A stretch of 64,000 nt of DNA from Jingyaoa shaoxingensis (lineage in GTDB: Bacteria; Bacillota; Clostridia; Lachnospirales; Lachnospiraceae): NCBI RefSeq assembly GCF_014385005.1, contig NZ_JACRSZ010000009.1:62001-126000 (forward strand). The letters run 5' to 3'. The position numbers were made by a program, and so were the translations under genes. Below the pieces are notes generated by a model that ran no database searches, had not been told where the DNA came from, and worked only from the letters and a program-made list of their open reading frames with translations. Positions 8,600 through 17,285 of the stretch are shown here, piece after piece (the first letter of the stretch is position 1; the number at the start of each line of letters is the position of its first letter).

Positions 8600-9105
8600 G
8601 TGACTGGCGAGAATGGCTGAAACAGATGGTATTCTGTATCTGTTTTCTGGAACTTCTGTATCAGATTCTTCCTGGAAAAAACTGGCAGAAATATCTGAAA
8701 TTTACCGGTGGGCTGGTCTTTGTACTGGTACTGTTTCAGCCGGTGTTACAGATCTTTTCTTTTGAAGGCAAGCTGGAACAGGCAGTCTGGAAGTGGCAGA
8801 TCAAAGAAGAGAGTATGCAGCTTCAGGAAGCCCGGAAAGAACTGGAGGAACTTCAGAATGAGCAGATCCGTCAAAGCTATTGCAGAGAACTGGAGAGACA
8901 GATACAGGAAAGAACGGAATACTATGGAGGAAAAGTGCAGAGGGTACAGGTTACTCTCAGCCAGGGGGAGAACATGCAGATGGAAAAGATGGAAGTATAT
9001 CTGCTGGAGAATCCAAAAGGGAAAAACAGACTGAGAGAAAATCTTGCGGCGTCCTATGACTTGCGTCTTTCACAGGTACAGATTAGTGTGGCAGGGAATA
9101 AATAA
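8596..9105 (+). CDS. spoIIIAF: Stage III sporulation protein AF
   Basis: 169 residues; ATG overlaps the spoIIIAE stop. Two N-terminal membrane helices (MVFCICFLELLYQILPG and FTGGLVFVLVLFQPVLQIF) and a soluble domain match SpoIIIAF, which has a ring-building-motif fold in the intermembrane space. Confidence 0.92.
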   Translation: MSDWREWLKQMVFCICFLELLYQILPGKNWQKYLKFTGGLVFVLVLFQPVLQIFSFEGKLEQAVWKWQIKEESMQLQEARKELEELQNEQIRQSYCRELERQIQERTEYYGGKVQRVQVTLSQGENMQMEKMEVYLLENPKGKNRLRENLAASYDLRLSQVQISVAGNK

Positions 9106-9151
9106 CAGAATAGAACAATCGTGAAAAAGGAGGAAGGAGGCAGAAAATCAA

Positions 9152-9706
9152 GTGATACCGGTAAACTGGAGGGAAATCAGGAAAGAACACTGGATCGTTT
9201 TGCTTCTGGCGGGCATACTGATTATGACCGTAGTTTTTCCATCGAAGAAAGACACTGACATACCGATAATGACAGAGTCGGATACGACGGATTCAGAAAG
9301 CCCGGCGCAGGAAATACAGCGGTATGAAGAAAAACTGGAGACATTACTGGGACAGATGGAAGGTGCAGGGCAGGTAAAAGTGATGATCACCGAATCGGTC
9401 AGCCGGGAAAATGTGGTGGAAAAGGACACACCTTATACGATTCAGATGAGCCAGAACGGCAGCGATGATGAGAATGGAACAAAAAGCCAACAGGAAAACA
9501 GGGAAGAAACTACGGTATATGAAAGAGATGACCAGGGGAATGAATCTCCCTATGTGAAGAAGTCACTGGCACCTCAAATCGAAGGGGTACTGGTTCTGGC
9601 CCAGGGCGGTGACAATGCGGTAGTAGCCGCGAATATAACCGAGGCAGTTATGGCATTATTTGGTATTGAAGCGCATAAAATCAAAGTAATGAAGATGATG
9701 TATTAA
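9152..9706 (+). CDS. spoIIIAG: Stage III sporulation protein AG
   Basis: 184 residues from a GTG preceded by a long AGGAGGAAGGAGG stretch. One membrane helix (HWIVLLLAGILIMTVVF) leads into a domain with LEGMEGAGQVKVMI-type and GVLVLAQGGDNAVV segments, typical of SpoIIIAG, which forms a large ring around the channel. The middle region rich in Ser, Asp, Gln and Glu (about residues 105-140) is low complexity. Confidence 0.92.
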   Translation: MIPVNWREIRKEHWIVLLLAGILIMTVVFPSKKDTDIPIMTESDTTDSESPAQEIQRYEEKLETLLGQMEGAGQVKVMITESVSRENVVEKDTPYTIQMSQNGSDDENGTKSQQENREETTVYERDDQGNESPYVKKSLAPQIEGVLVLAQGGDNAVVAANITEAVMALFGIEAHKIKVMKMMY

Positions 9707-9719
9707 AGGAGGAAAAAAG

Positions 9720-10295
9720 GTGAAACATATGGTAAAGAAGAACCAGATGATTATCACCGCTCTGGCAGTGATGATTGCGGTGGCGGGGTACTTGAACTAT
9801 TCGGGAACACAACTGGAAGAGGCTGTATCCAGACAGACATCCCAGGAAGAACAGGTACTGGTGGAAAATGGTTATGACGTGACGCAGGAAGGGGAAGTAA
9901 CGGACACACCAGGAGAAGCGGTACTGACCAGTGTAACCGGTTCAGAGTTTTCCGCATCCGCAAAACTGACAAGAGAACAGCTTCGTGCCCAGAATAAAGA
10001 GGCCTTGATGGAAGTGATCAACAATGACACCATTGCCGAGGAGCAGAAACAGACTGCAATCGACAGCATCACGTCTCTTACCGACATAGCGGAGCGCGAA
10101 GCGGCAGCGGAACTCTTGTTAGATGCAAAAGGGTTTGAAGACAGTGTGGTAAGCATTACGGATAACAGTGCCGATGTGGTGATCAACATGGCTGAGATAT
10201 CCGACAGTCAGAGAGCCCAGATAGAAGACATTGTGAAGAGAAAAGCAGAAATACCGGGAGAAAACATTATTATCACTCCGGTGAGTGCGGAATAA
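9720..10295 (+). CDS. spoIIIAH: Stage III sporulation protein AH
   Basis: 191 residues; GTG at 9720 is placed 7 bases after AAAGGAGG, so it is preferred over ATG 9729. One N-terminal membrane helix, a variable linker, then a C-terminal ring-building domain (NDTIAEEQKQTAIDSI onward) that in B. subtilis binds forespore SpoIIQ across the intermembrane space. Last gene of the operon. Confidence 0.93.
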   Translation: MKHMVKKNQMIITALAVMIAVAGYLNYSGTQLEEAVSRQTSQEEQVLVENGYDVTQEGEVTDTPGEAVLTSVTGSEFSASAKLTREQLRAQNKEALMEVINNDTIAEEQKQTAIDSITSLTDIAEREAAAELLLDAKGFEDSVVSITDNSADVVINMAEISDSQRAQIEDIVKRKAEIPGENIIITPVSAE

Positions 10296-10314
10296 GAGAA
10301 TACAGGAAAACGTG

Positions 10315-10340
10315 GAGCCGCCTTGACAGCGGCTCTTTCC
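10315..10340 (+). terminator. Terminator of spoIIIA operon
   Basis: GAGCCGC (10315-10321) / GCGGCTC (10329-10335), 7-nt loop, followed by TTTCCTCT. The T tract is short. The loop holds the -35 hexamer of the next promoter. Confidence 0.6.
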
Positions 10341-10351
10341 TCTGGTAGAAT
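10323..10351 (+). promoter_or_regulatory. Sigma-A promoter of prfC
   Basis: TTGACA (10323-10328), 17 bases, TAGAAT (10346-10351): near-consensus. It predicts a leader of roughly 130 nt before prfC. Confidence 0.7.
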
Positions 10352-10397
10352 TTACGGGTTAAGATGATTATAGAGTGAATTGCCGGACAGGATTGCA

Positions 10398-10466
10398 GAG
10401 ATGCGCAGAAGAAGTATGTCATGCATTGCATGACGCGCATCTCGCAGCAAGAATGCCGAGGTATTC
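10398..10466 (+). promoter_or_regulatory. Structured prfC leader (nested inverted repeats)
   Basis: GAGATGCGC (10398-10406) pairs with GCGCATCTC (10435-10443). Inside it GTCATGC (10418-10424) pairs with GCATGAC (10428-10434). A third hairpin, GAATGCC/GGTATTC with one G-U pair (10451-10466), ends just before the RBS. The first stem has all its bulge (11 nt) on one side. Likely a cis-acting RNA controlling prfC; the class is not recognised. Confidence 0.6.
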
Positions 10467-10487
10467 TTGAATATGGAGGAGAAGAAA

Positions 10488-12077
10488 GTGGCAGATATTA
10501 CAAGTGAGATAAAAAAACGAAGAACCTTTGCGATTATATCCCACCCGGATGCAGGTAAAACAACATTAACAGAGAAATTTCTGCTTTATGGAGGAGCCAT
10601 CAACCTTGCAGGATCTGTAAAGGGAAAGGCAACTGCCCGTCATGCAGTATCAGACTGGATGGAGATTGAGAAAGAAAGAGGTATTTCTGTCACATCTTCT
10701 GTTCTTCAATTTAATTACGATGGCTATTGTATCAACATTCTGGATACGCCGGGACATCAGGACTTCTCAGAGGATACCTACCGTACCCTGATGGCGGCTG
10801 ACTCCGCAGTTATGGTTATCGATGCTTCCAAGGGTGTAGAGGCACAGACCAGAAAGTTATTCAAGGTATGTGTCATGCGTCATATCCCGATTTTTACCTT
10901 TATCAACAAAATGGACCGCGATGCCAATGATACCTTTGAACTGTTGGATGACATTGAGAAGGAACTGGGCATTGCCACCTGTCCGATTAACTGGCCGATT
11001 GGTTCCGGTAAGGAATTCAAGGGCGTATATGAACGTGGAAGCAGAAAAGTAACGATATTTAAGGATACCGAAAAAGGAACAAAAGAAGGTATGGCAGAAG
11101 AGATCTCTGTGGATTCACCGGAACTGAAGGAATTCGTGGGAGAAGACCATTACGGACAGCTTATGGATGAGATTGAACTGCTGGACGGAGCCAGTGCAGA
11201 ATTCGATCAGGAGCTGGTGGACAAGGGAGAACTTTCTCCTGTATTTTTCGGATCTGCTTTGACCAACTTTGGTGTGGAGATCTTCCTGAAGCACTTCCTT
11301 CAGATGACTACATCACCACTTCCGCGTGTGGCAGATATCGGTGTGATTGATCCGATTAAGGAAGATTTTTCTGCTTTTGTATTTAAGATTCAGGCGAATA
11401 TGAATAAGGCGCACAGAGACCGTATTGCCTTTATGCGTATCTGTTCAGGAAGATTCGATGCAGGCATGGAAGTATATCATGTACAGGGCGACAAGAAGCA
11501 GCGTCTTTCCCAGCCACAGCAGATGATGGCACAGGAACGCCATGTGGTAGATGAAGCCTATGCGGGAGATATTATCGGTGTGTTTGATCCAGGCATCTAT
11601 TCTATTGGTGATACCATCTGTATGCCAGGCAAGAAGTTCTGTTATGAGGGAATCCCGACATTTGCACCTGAACATTTTGCAAGAGTGCGTCAGGTGGACA
11701 CCATGAAGAGAAAGCAGTTCGTAAAGGGTATTACCCAGATTGCCCAGGAAGGTGCTATTCAGATTTTCCAGGAGTACAATACCGGACTGGAAGAGATCAT
11801 CGTTGGGGTAGTTGGTGTACTGCAGTTTGAAGTACTGAAGTACCGTCTGGAAAATGAATACAACGTAGAGATCCGTCTGGAAAATCTGCCTTACGAGCAT
11901 ATCCGCTGGATCGAAAATGAAGATTTTGACCTGAATAAGCTGGTAGGTACTTCCGATATGAAGAAGGTGAAAGATATGAAGGGCAATCCATTGCTGATCT
12001 GGGTAAATTCCTGGAGCATCGGCATGACACTGGACCGTAACCCGGGATTAAAACTGGCTGAATTCGGACGCCAGTAG
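10488..12077 (+). CDS. prfC: Peptide chain release factor 3 (RF3)
   Basis: 529 residues from GTG 10488, chosen because GGAGGAG at 10475-10481 lies 6 bases upstream and the protein then starts at ADITSEIKKRRTFAI as in relatives; ATG 10473 would swallow the RBS. GTPase motifs: G1 SHPDAGKTT, G2 region ERGISVTSS, G3 DTPGHQDF, G4 NKMD. The translational GTPase releases RF1/RF2 from the ribosome after termination. Monocistronic, with its own promoter and a structured leader. Confidence 0.95.
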   Translation: MADITSEIKKRRTFAIISHPDAGKTTLTEKFLLYGGAINLAGSVKGKATARHAVSDWMEIEKERGISVTSSVLQFNYDGYCINILDTPGHQDFSEDTYRTLMAADSAVMVIDASKGVEAQTRKLFKVCVMRHIPIFTFINKMDRDANDTFELLDDIEKELGIATCPINWPIGSGKEFKGVYERGSRKVTIFKDTEKGTKEGMAEEISVDSPELKEFVGEDHYGQLMDEIELLDGASAEFDQELVDKGELSPVFFGSALTNFGVEIFLKHFLQMTTSPLPRVADIGVIDPIKEDFSAFVFKIQANMNKAHRDRIAFMRICSGRFDAGMEVYHVQGDKKQRLSQPQQMMAQERHVVDEAYAGDIIGVFDPGIYSIGDTICMPGKKFCYEGIPTFAPEHFARVRQVDTMKRKQFVKGITQIAQEGAIQIFQEYNTGLEEIIVGVVGVLQFEVLKYRLENEYNVEIRLENLPYEHIRWIENEDFDLNKLVGTSDMKKVKDMKGNPLLIWVNSWSIGMTLDRNPGLKLAEFGRQ

Positions 12078-12091
12078 TTCTCACGTTCGAC

Positions 12092-12120
12092 TTGAAAAAG
12101 ACAGGAAAGTTTGTTATACT
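12092..12120 (+). promoter_or_regulatory. Sigma-A promoter of the Asp23/nusB operon
   Basis: TTGAAA (12092-12097), 17 bases, TATACT (12115-12120), near-consensus, ahead of a 90-base leader to the next gene. Confidence 0.7.
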
Positions 12121-12211
12121 GAGTGTTAGAATTGATTAGGAGTGCCTGATTCGATTTGTGAAGATACAAAAACAGGTACGATCAGGAAACACCGCGAAGG
12201 AGGTCTCCGGT

Positions 12212-12598
12212 ATGGGAAAAGAAGAAGTTCAGAAGAATTATACAGTGAGCAGCATTGACGGAATGGGTCAGGTTCAGATATCCAATGAAGTAGTGACAAT
12301 TATTGCAGGACTGGCAGCCACAGAAGTAAAGGGTGTGGCAAGCATGGTTGGCAATATCACCAACGAACTGGTGAGCAAGCTTGGTATCAAGAATCTTTCC
12401 AAGGGAGTGAAGATTGCCATTGAGAATGATGCGGTGAGTGTAGATCTTGCGCTGAATCTTGATTATGGCTACAGTATTCCAAAGACCTGCGAAAAGGTTC
12501 AGGAAAGAGTGAAGACCGCCATTGAGAGCATGACAGGTCTTACAGTGGAGAATGTAAACATTAAGATTGCCAATGTGACAATGGAGAACGGAAAATAA
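12212..12598 (+). CDS. Asp23/Gls24 family envelope stress protein
   Basis: 128 residues from ATG 12212, with AAGGAGG 8 bases upstream; an in-frame GTG at 12158 lacks a site. The pattern EVVTIIAGLAATEVKGVASM, then VDLALNLDYGYSIPKTCEKVQERV and TGLTVENVNIKIANV, is that of Asp23/Gls24 (YloU type) proteins. They are cytoplasmic, often membrane-associated, and linked to envelope homeostasis. Placement directly before nusB is common in Clostridia. Confidence 0.9.
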   Translation: MGKEEVQKNYTVSSIDGMGQVQISNEVVTIIAGLAATEVKGVASMVGNITNELVSKLGIKNLSKGVKIAIENDAVSVDLALNLDYGYSIPKTCEKVQERVKTAIESMTGLTVENVNIKIANVTMENGK

Positions 12599-12605
12599 AT
12601 ACGTT

Positions 12606-12655
12606 GCGGTGGCAACCCACCGCAGGTGGAGAATCCTGCATGCAGGATTCTTTTT
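12606..12655 (+). terminator. Two hairpins, the second an intrinsic terminator, before nusB
   Basis: GCGGTGG/CCACCGC (12606-12623, 4-nt loop) is followed by an 11-bp perfect palindrome AGAATCCTGCA/TGCAGGATTCT (12630-12651) and T5. Since no other promoter is obvious before nusB, this may be a partial terminator or attenuator. Confidence 0.7.
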
Positions 12656-12682
12656 CTTATCAGAGAATTAAAGGAGTGTAAG

Positions 12683-13087
12683 ATGAGCAGAAGAGAAATT
12701 CGGGAACATATCTTTAAGTTATTATTTTTACTGGAATTTTATAAGGGAGAAGAACTGAACGAGCAGGCAGAACGTTATCTGGATGAAGTAGAAGAAGCAG
12801 TGCCTACTGAGGAAGAAGCAGCTTATATCCGTGACAGGTTCCACAAGATCGAGGAAAAGATTGAGGACCTGGATAAGATGCTGAATGAAGCATCCAAAGG
12901 ATGGAAGGTAAACCGTATGTCCAAAGTGGATCTTGCTATTATGAGACTGGCTGTTTATGAGATGAAGATGGATGAAGACATTCCGGTTAAAGTTGCAATC
13001 AATGAAGCAGTGGAACTGGCGAAGAAGTTCGGCGGAGATGATTCACCGGCATTTGTAAACGGTGTACTGGCAAAACTGGCAGATTAG
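12683..13087 (+). CDS. nusB: Transcription antitermination factor NusB
   Basis: 134 residues from ATG 12683, behind AAAGGAG. All-helical NusB fold with the start SRREIREHIFKLLFLLEFY, and conserved DLAIMRLAVYEM and INEAVELAKKFGGDDSPAFVNGVL near the end. It binds boxA RNA with NusE to prevent premature termination in rRNA operons. Followed closely by xseA. Confidence 0.95.
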   Translation: MSRREIREHIFKLLFLLEFYKGEELNEQAERYLDEVEEAVPTEEEAAYIRDRFHKIEEKIEDLDKMLNEASKGWKVNRMSKVDLAIMRLAVYEMKMDEDIPVKVAINEAVELAKKFGGDDSPAFVNGVLAKLAD

Positions 13088-13099
13088 TCAGAAGAATTT

Positions 13100-14305
13100 A
13101 TGGGAAACATATATACCATCAGGCAGGTAAACCGCTATATCAGCAACATGTTTACCCAGGATTTTATGTTGAACCGGATCTATGTGAAGGGAGAAGTGTC
13201 CAACTGTAAGTACCATACATCCGGTCATATTTATTTTTCACTGAAGGATGATTCAGGAAGTCTGGCATGTGTCATGTTTGCGGGCAGCAGGAACGGATTG
13301 AAGTTCCGCATGCAGAACGGACAGAGCGTGATTGTACTGGGAAGCATCAGTGTGTATGAGCGGGACGGCAAATATCAGTTATATGCAAAAGAGATCGTGC
13401 TGGATGGCATCGGTCTGTTATATGAGAAGTTTCAGGCACTGAAGCAGGAACTGGAGGATATGGGGATGTTTGCCCCGGAATATAAGCAGCCGATTCCTGC
13501 TTTTTCCAGACGTGTGGGGATTGTAACAGCACCGACTGGTGCGGCAATTCGGGATATCATGAATATTTCCTATCGTCGTAACCCTTTTGTGCAGCTCATA
13601 TTATATCCTGCGCTGGTACAGGGTGAAGGCGCAGCAGACAGTATTGTGCGCGGCATCGAGATCCTGGATCAGAGTGATGTGGATGTAATTATCGTAGGAA
13701 GAGGCGGCGGTTCCATGGAGGATCTGTGGGCATTTAACGAGGAAAAAGTGGCAAGAGCCATTTTTCAGTGTAACACGCCTGTCATATCAGCGGTAGGGCA
13801 TGAGACAGATTTTACCATAGCGGACTATGTGGCGGATCTGCGGGCACCTACACCATCTGCTGCGGCAGAACTTGCGGTGACAGATATGTTTGGGATTCAG
13901 GAACAGTTACAGAAATGGGAAGAACGATTCCAGACACGTATGCGAGACCGTATCGAGGACGGAAGAAGAGAAGTACGTCATCTTCAGGCAAGGATGAATG
14001 GCTTGAGTCCACAGAACCAGATCAGGGAAAAGTACCAGATTCTGACGGAAAAAGAGGAGAAGCTGCAGTATCTTATGAGCCAGGTGCTGAAGAATAAGCG
14101 GCATCAGATGCTGTTGTATGCAGAACGTATGAAGGGACTCTCTCCGCTGGACAAGCTGAGTCAGGGATATTCCTATACTGCAGATGAGAAGGGACACAAA
14201 GTGACCGAAGTGGATCAGGTGCGGGAGGGAGATCTGCTTCAGATCTATGTCTCGGACGGACAGATTCAGGCAGAAGTAAAAGGCACTAAGAAAGCAGATA
14301 AGTGA
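13100..14305 (+). CDS. xseA: Exodeoxyribonuclease VII large subunit
   Basis: 401 residues. N-terminal OB-fold (residues about 1-100: VNRYISNMF, VKGEVSNCKYHTSGHIYFSLKD), catalytic domain with GIVTAPTGAAIRDI, VGRGGGSMEDLWAFN and SAVGHETDFTIADYVAD, then a long coiled-coil and a C-terminal segment LSQGYSYT. Degrades single-stranded DNA to oligonucleotides in both directions. The start has a weak RBS (GAAG) close to nusB; its stop overlaps the small-subunit region. Confidence 0.95.
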   Translation: MGNIYTIRQVNRYISNMFTQDFMLNRIYVKGEVSNCKYHTSGHIYFSLKDDSGSLACVMFAGSRNGLKFRMQNGQSVIVLGSISVYERDGKYQLYAKEIVLDGIGLLYEKFQALKQELEDMGMFAPEYKQPIPAFSRRVGIVTAPTGAAIRDIMNISYRRNPFVQLILYPALVQGEGAADSIVRGIEILDQSDVDVIIVGRGGGSMEDLWAFNEEKVARAIFQCNTPVISAVGHETDFTIADYVADLRAPTPSAAAELAVTDMFGIQEQLQKWEERFQTRMRDRIEDGRREVRHLQARMNGLSPQNQIREKYQILTEKEEKLQYLMSQVLKNKRHQMLLYAERMKGLSPLDKLSQGYSYTADEKGHKVTEVDQVREGDLLQIYVSDGQIQAEVKGTKKADK

Positions 14306-14310
14306 GGCTG

Positions 14311-14541
14311 ATGATGGAACAGGACAAGAAAAAAGAAGATCTCACACTGGAAGAATCTTTTGAAAAACTGGAAGAATTACTTTCCATTCTGGAAAACAGA
14401 GATACAACACTGGAGACGTCTTTTCAGACATACCAGGAAGGAATGAAACTGATTAAAAGCTGCAATGAGAAGCTGGATACAGTGGAAAAGAAGATGCAGA
14501 TCATAAATGAGGAAGGTGAGTACAGTGACTTTCAGGGATGA
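14311..14541 (+). CDS. xseB: Exodeoxyribonuclease VII small subunit
   Basis: About 76 residues: LTLEESFEKLEELLSILENRDTTLETSF is the XseB signature, followed by a helix EGMKLIKSCNEKLDTVEKKM. ATG 14311 or 14314 are both possible; coupling to xseA is likely because there is no strong RBS. The 3' end overlaps ispA by 17 bases. Confidence 0.93.
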   Translation: MMEQDKKKEDLTLEESFEKLEELLSILENRDTTLETSFQTYQEGMKLIKSCNEKLDTVEKKMQIINEEGEYSDFQG

Positions 14542-15412
14542 GTTAACAAAAAGAACAGAAGAAGTACAGAAAACGGTATATCAGTATCTTCCGGAAGAGA
14601 ACGGATATCAGAAAACCCTGCTGGAGGCAATGAATTACAGTATGATGGCCGGAGGAAAGCGTCTGCGTCCCCTTCTGATGCAGGAGACATATCGGCTGTT
14701 TGGGGGCAATTCACAGGTGGTTGAGCCGTTTATGGCGGCAATGGAGATGATTCATACACATTCGCTGATTCATGATGATCTTCCGGCAATGGATGATGAC
14801 GAATATCGCCGTGGAAGAAAGACCACACATATTGTGTACGGAGAAGCAATGGCGATTCTTGCCGGGGATGGTCTGCTGAATCTGGCATATGAGACTGCCA
14901 GCAAAGGTTTTGAGATGGAACCGTGTAATCCAGCAGTGGGAAAGGCCATGGCAGTGCTGGCAAAGAAGACAGGAATTACCGGAATGATCGGAGGACAGTC
15001 TGTGGATGTGCAGCAGTCAGGCAATCCATTGGATCGAGGAATGCTGGATTTTATCTATCGTCTGAAGACCAGTGCACTGATTGAGGGTTCTATGATGATA
15101 GGAGCTATTCTTGCAGGAGCAAGTGAGGAAGAGACTGCACAGATCGAGCAGGTTGCTTCTGATGTGGGACTGGCATTCCAGATTCAGGATGATATTCTGG
15201 ATATAACCAGCTCCAGCCAGGTGCTTGGCAAGCCGGTAAACAGTGATGAGAAGAATCATAAGACAACGTACGTGACCATGGAAGGACTGGAGAAAGCCAG
15301 AAGAGATGTGGAAGAGATCTCAGAGAGAGCAATTCATACGCTGGATCAGTTGAACAGAGAGAATCCATTTTTGCGCAGACTGATCCTGGAACTGGTCACC
15401 AGGGAGAAATAA
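14525..15412 (+). CDS. ispA: Geranylgeranyl/farnesyl diphosphate synthase
   Basis: About 295 residues from GTG 14525, preferred since GAGGAAGGTGAG lies just upstream; ATG 14507 is an alternative. First aspartate motif DDLPAMDDD, second DDILD, plus GGKRLRPLL and KTSALIEGSM, identify a trans-polyprenyl diphosphate synthase of the short-chain (IspA) type. It condenses IPP with allylic diphosphates for quinone or undecaprenyl precursors. Next gene is dxs, supplying the same pathway. Confidence 0.93.
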   Translation: MTFRDELTKRTEEVQKTVYQYLPEENGYQKTLLEAMNYSMMAGGKRLRPLLMQETYRLFGGNSQVVEPFMAAMEMIHTHSLIHDDLPAMDDDEYRRGRKTTHIVYGEAMAILAGDGLLNLAYETASKGFEMEPCNPAVGKAMAVLAKKTGITGMIGGQSVDVQQSGNPLDRGMLDFIYRLKTSALIEGSMMIGAILAGASEEETAQIEQVASDVGLAFQIQDDILDITSSSQVLGKPVNSDEKNHKTTYVTMEGLEKARRDVEEISERAIHTLDQLNRENPFLRRLILELVTREK

Positions 15413-15413
15413 T

Positions 15414-17285
15414 ATGATTTTGGACAGTATTCAAAGGGAAAATGATATACAGAAGATAGATAAAAAGGATTTGCCGAATCTTGCACAGGAGATCCGTGCT
15501 TTTCTCATTGAAAAGATCAGTGAAAATGGTGGACATCTGGGATCTAATCTGGGTGTAGTGGAATTAACGATGGCAATGCATCTGTCCTTTCATCTGCCGG
15601 AAGATAAGATGATCTGGGATGTGGGACACCAGTCTTATACCCACAAGATTCTGACCGGAAGAAGAGATGGATTTGATACTTTACGTAAGTATGGCGGTAT
15701 GAGCGGTTTCCCGAAACGGAAAGAAAGTGCCTGTGATGCCTTTGATACCGGGCACAGCTCCACATCAATTTCTGCAGGATTAGGCTATGCCATGGCAAGC
15801 CAGCTTAAGGGAGATAACAATTATGTAGTTTCTGTTATCGGAGATGGGTCTCTGACAGGAGGCATGGCATGGGAGGCATTGAACAATGCATCCCGGCTGA
15901 AACGAAATTTTATTATTGTATTGAATGATAACAATATGTCCATCGCAGAAAATGTAGGAGGTTTTTCTGAGTATCTGAATCAGGTACGCACAAGAGAAAG
16001 ATACCAGAATCTGAAAGCAGGAGTGGAAAATACTTTATCCAGACTGCCTGGCCGCGGAGAGCAGTTAATACGTGGTATTCGTAAGACGAAAAACAGCATC
16101 AAGCAGTTTTTTGTACCCGGCATGCTGTTTGAAGAGATGGGACTGACCTATCTGGGACCGTATGACGGACATGATATTGATCAGCTGTTGAGGGCATTTA
16201 AAGAAGCAAAGCAGGTAAACGGTGCAGTTTTGCTGCATGTCTGTACCCAGAAGGGACAGGGCTATGAACCGGCGATGCGTCATCCGGCCAGATTCCATGG
16301 AGCAGAGCCATTTGTGATTGAGACCGGTCTGCCAAAGAAAAAGAGAATCAAAGCCAATTATACAGATATTTTTTCTACCGTTATGCGGAAGATGGGAGAC
16401 CGTGAGCCGGATGTAGTGGCTGTTACAGCAGCAATGCCGGACGGAACCGGATTGAAGCGGTTTCACAATATGTTCCCGGATCGTTTTTTTGATGTGGGCA
16501 TTGCCGAACAGCATGCGGTGACCTTTGCCGCAGGACTGGCAGCTGCAGGACTGAAGCCTGTGGTTGCAGTTTATTCCTCTTTTTTGCAGCGGGCTTATGA
16601 TCAGGTGATACATGATGTCTGCATTCAGAATCTGCATGTGATTTTTGCCATAGACCGTGCCGGTCTGGTAGGAAGTGACGGAGAAACACATCAGGGAATA
16701 TTTGACCTGTCTTATCTGTCTTCGATTCCGAATATGACAGTAATGGCACCGAAAAATAAATGGGAACTTTCCGATATGATGAAGTTTGCAGTGCGTTATG
16801 ACGGACCGATTGCCCTGCGTTATCCGAGAGGAGAAGCCTATGACGGACTGTCTAGGTTCCGTCTGCCGATTGAATATGGCAAATGGGAAACGATCTACGA
16901 TGAGAATGAGATTGCGCTGCTGGCAGTGGGAAGTATGGTAAAGACTGCTGTAGAAGTGCGTGACCGTTTAAGACAGATGGGATATGGCTGTACGCTGGTG
17001 AACGCCAGATTTGTAAAACCACTGGATCAGGAAGCAATCCGTACCCTTCAGGCAGAGCATCAATTGCTTGTGACGATGGAGGAAAATGTAAAAGCCGGCG
17101 GATTTGGGGAGGCAGTGCTGGATTATCTCAATGAGATAAAGAGCCAGACCAGAGCTATGGTAATTGCCCTGCCGGATGATTATGTAGAGCACGGAAATGT
17201 GGATCTGCTCAAACAGGAATGTGGAATTGATGCAGAGTCCATCATAAAGAAGATTGTAATAGAATATATAGGACTGACAAAATGA
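15414..17285 (+). CDS. dxs: 1-deoxy-D-xylulose-5-phosphate synthase
   Basis: 623 residues, the normal length. Thiamine diphosphate site: HLGSNLGVVELTMA, DVGHQSYTHKILTGR, GDGSLTGGMAWEALNNA; pyrimidine domain DVGIAEQHAVTFAAGLA; C-terminal transketolase-like domain ending DDYVEHG. Makes DXP from pyruvate and glyceraldehyde 3-phosphate, the first step of the MEP isoprenoid path. ATG lies one base after the ispA stop; the stop overlaps tlyA. Confidence 0.96.
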   Translation: MILDSIQRENDIQKIDKKDLPNLAQEIRAFLIEKISENGGHLGSNLGVVELTMAMHLSFHLPEDKMIWDVGHQSYTHKILTGRRDGFDTLRKYGGMSGFPKRKESACDAFDTGHSSTSISAGLGYAMASQLKGDNNYVVSVIGDGSLTGGMAWEALNNASRLKRNFIIVLNDNNMSIAENVGGFSEYLNQVRTRERYQNLKAGVENTLSRLPGRGEQLIRGIRKTKNSIKQFFVPGMLFEEMGLTYLGPYDGHDIDQLLRAFKEAKQVNGAVLLHVCTQKGQGYEPAMRHPARFHGAEPFVIETGLPKKKRIKANYTDIFSTVMRKMGDREPDVVAVTAAMPDGTGLKRFHNMFPDRFFDVGIAEQHAVTFAAGLAAAGLKPVVAVYSSFLQRAYDQVIHDVCIQNLHVIFAIDRAGLVGSDGETHQGIFDLSYLSSIPNMTVMAPKNKWELSDMMKFAVRYDGPIALRYPRGEAYDGLSRFRLPIEYGKWETIYDENEIALLAVGSMVKTAVEVRDRLRQMGYGCTLVNARFVKPLDQEAIRTLQAEHQLLVTMEENVKAGGFGEAVLDYLNEIKSQTRAMVIALPDDYVEHGNVDLLKQECGIDAESIIKKIVIEYIGLTK

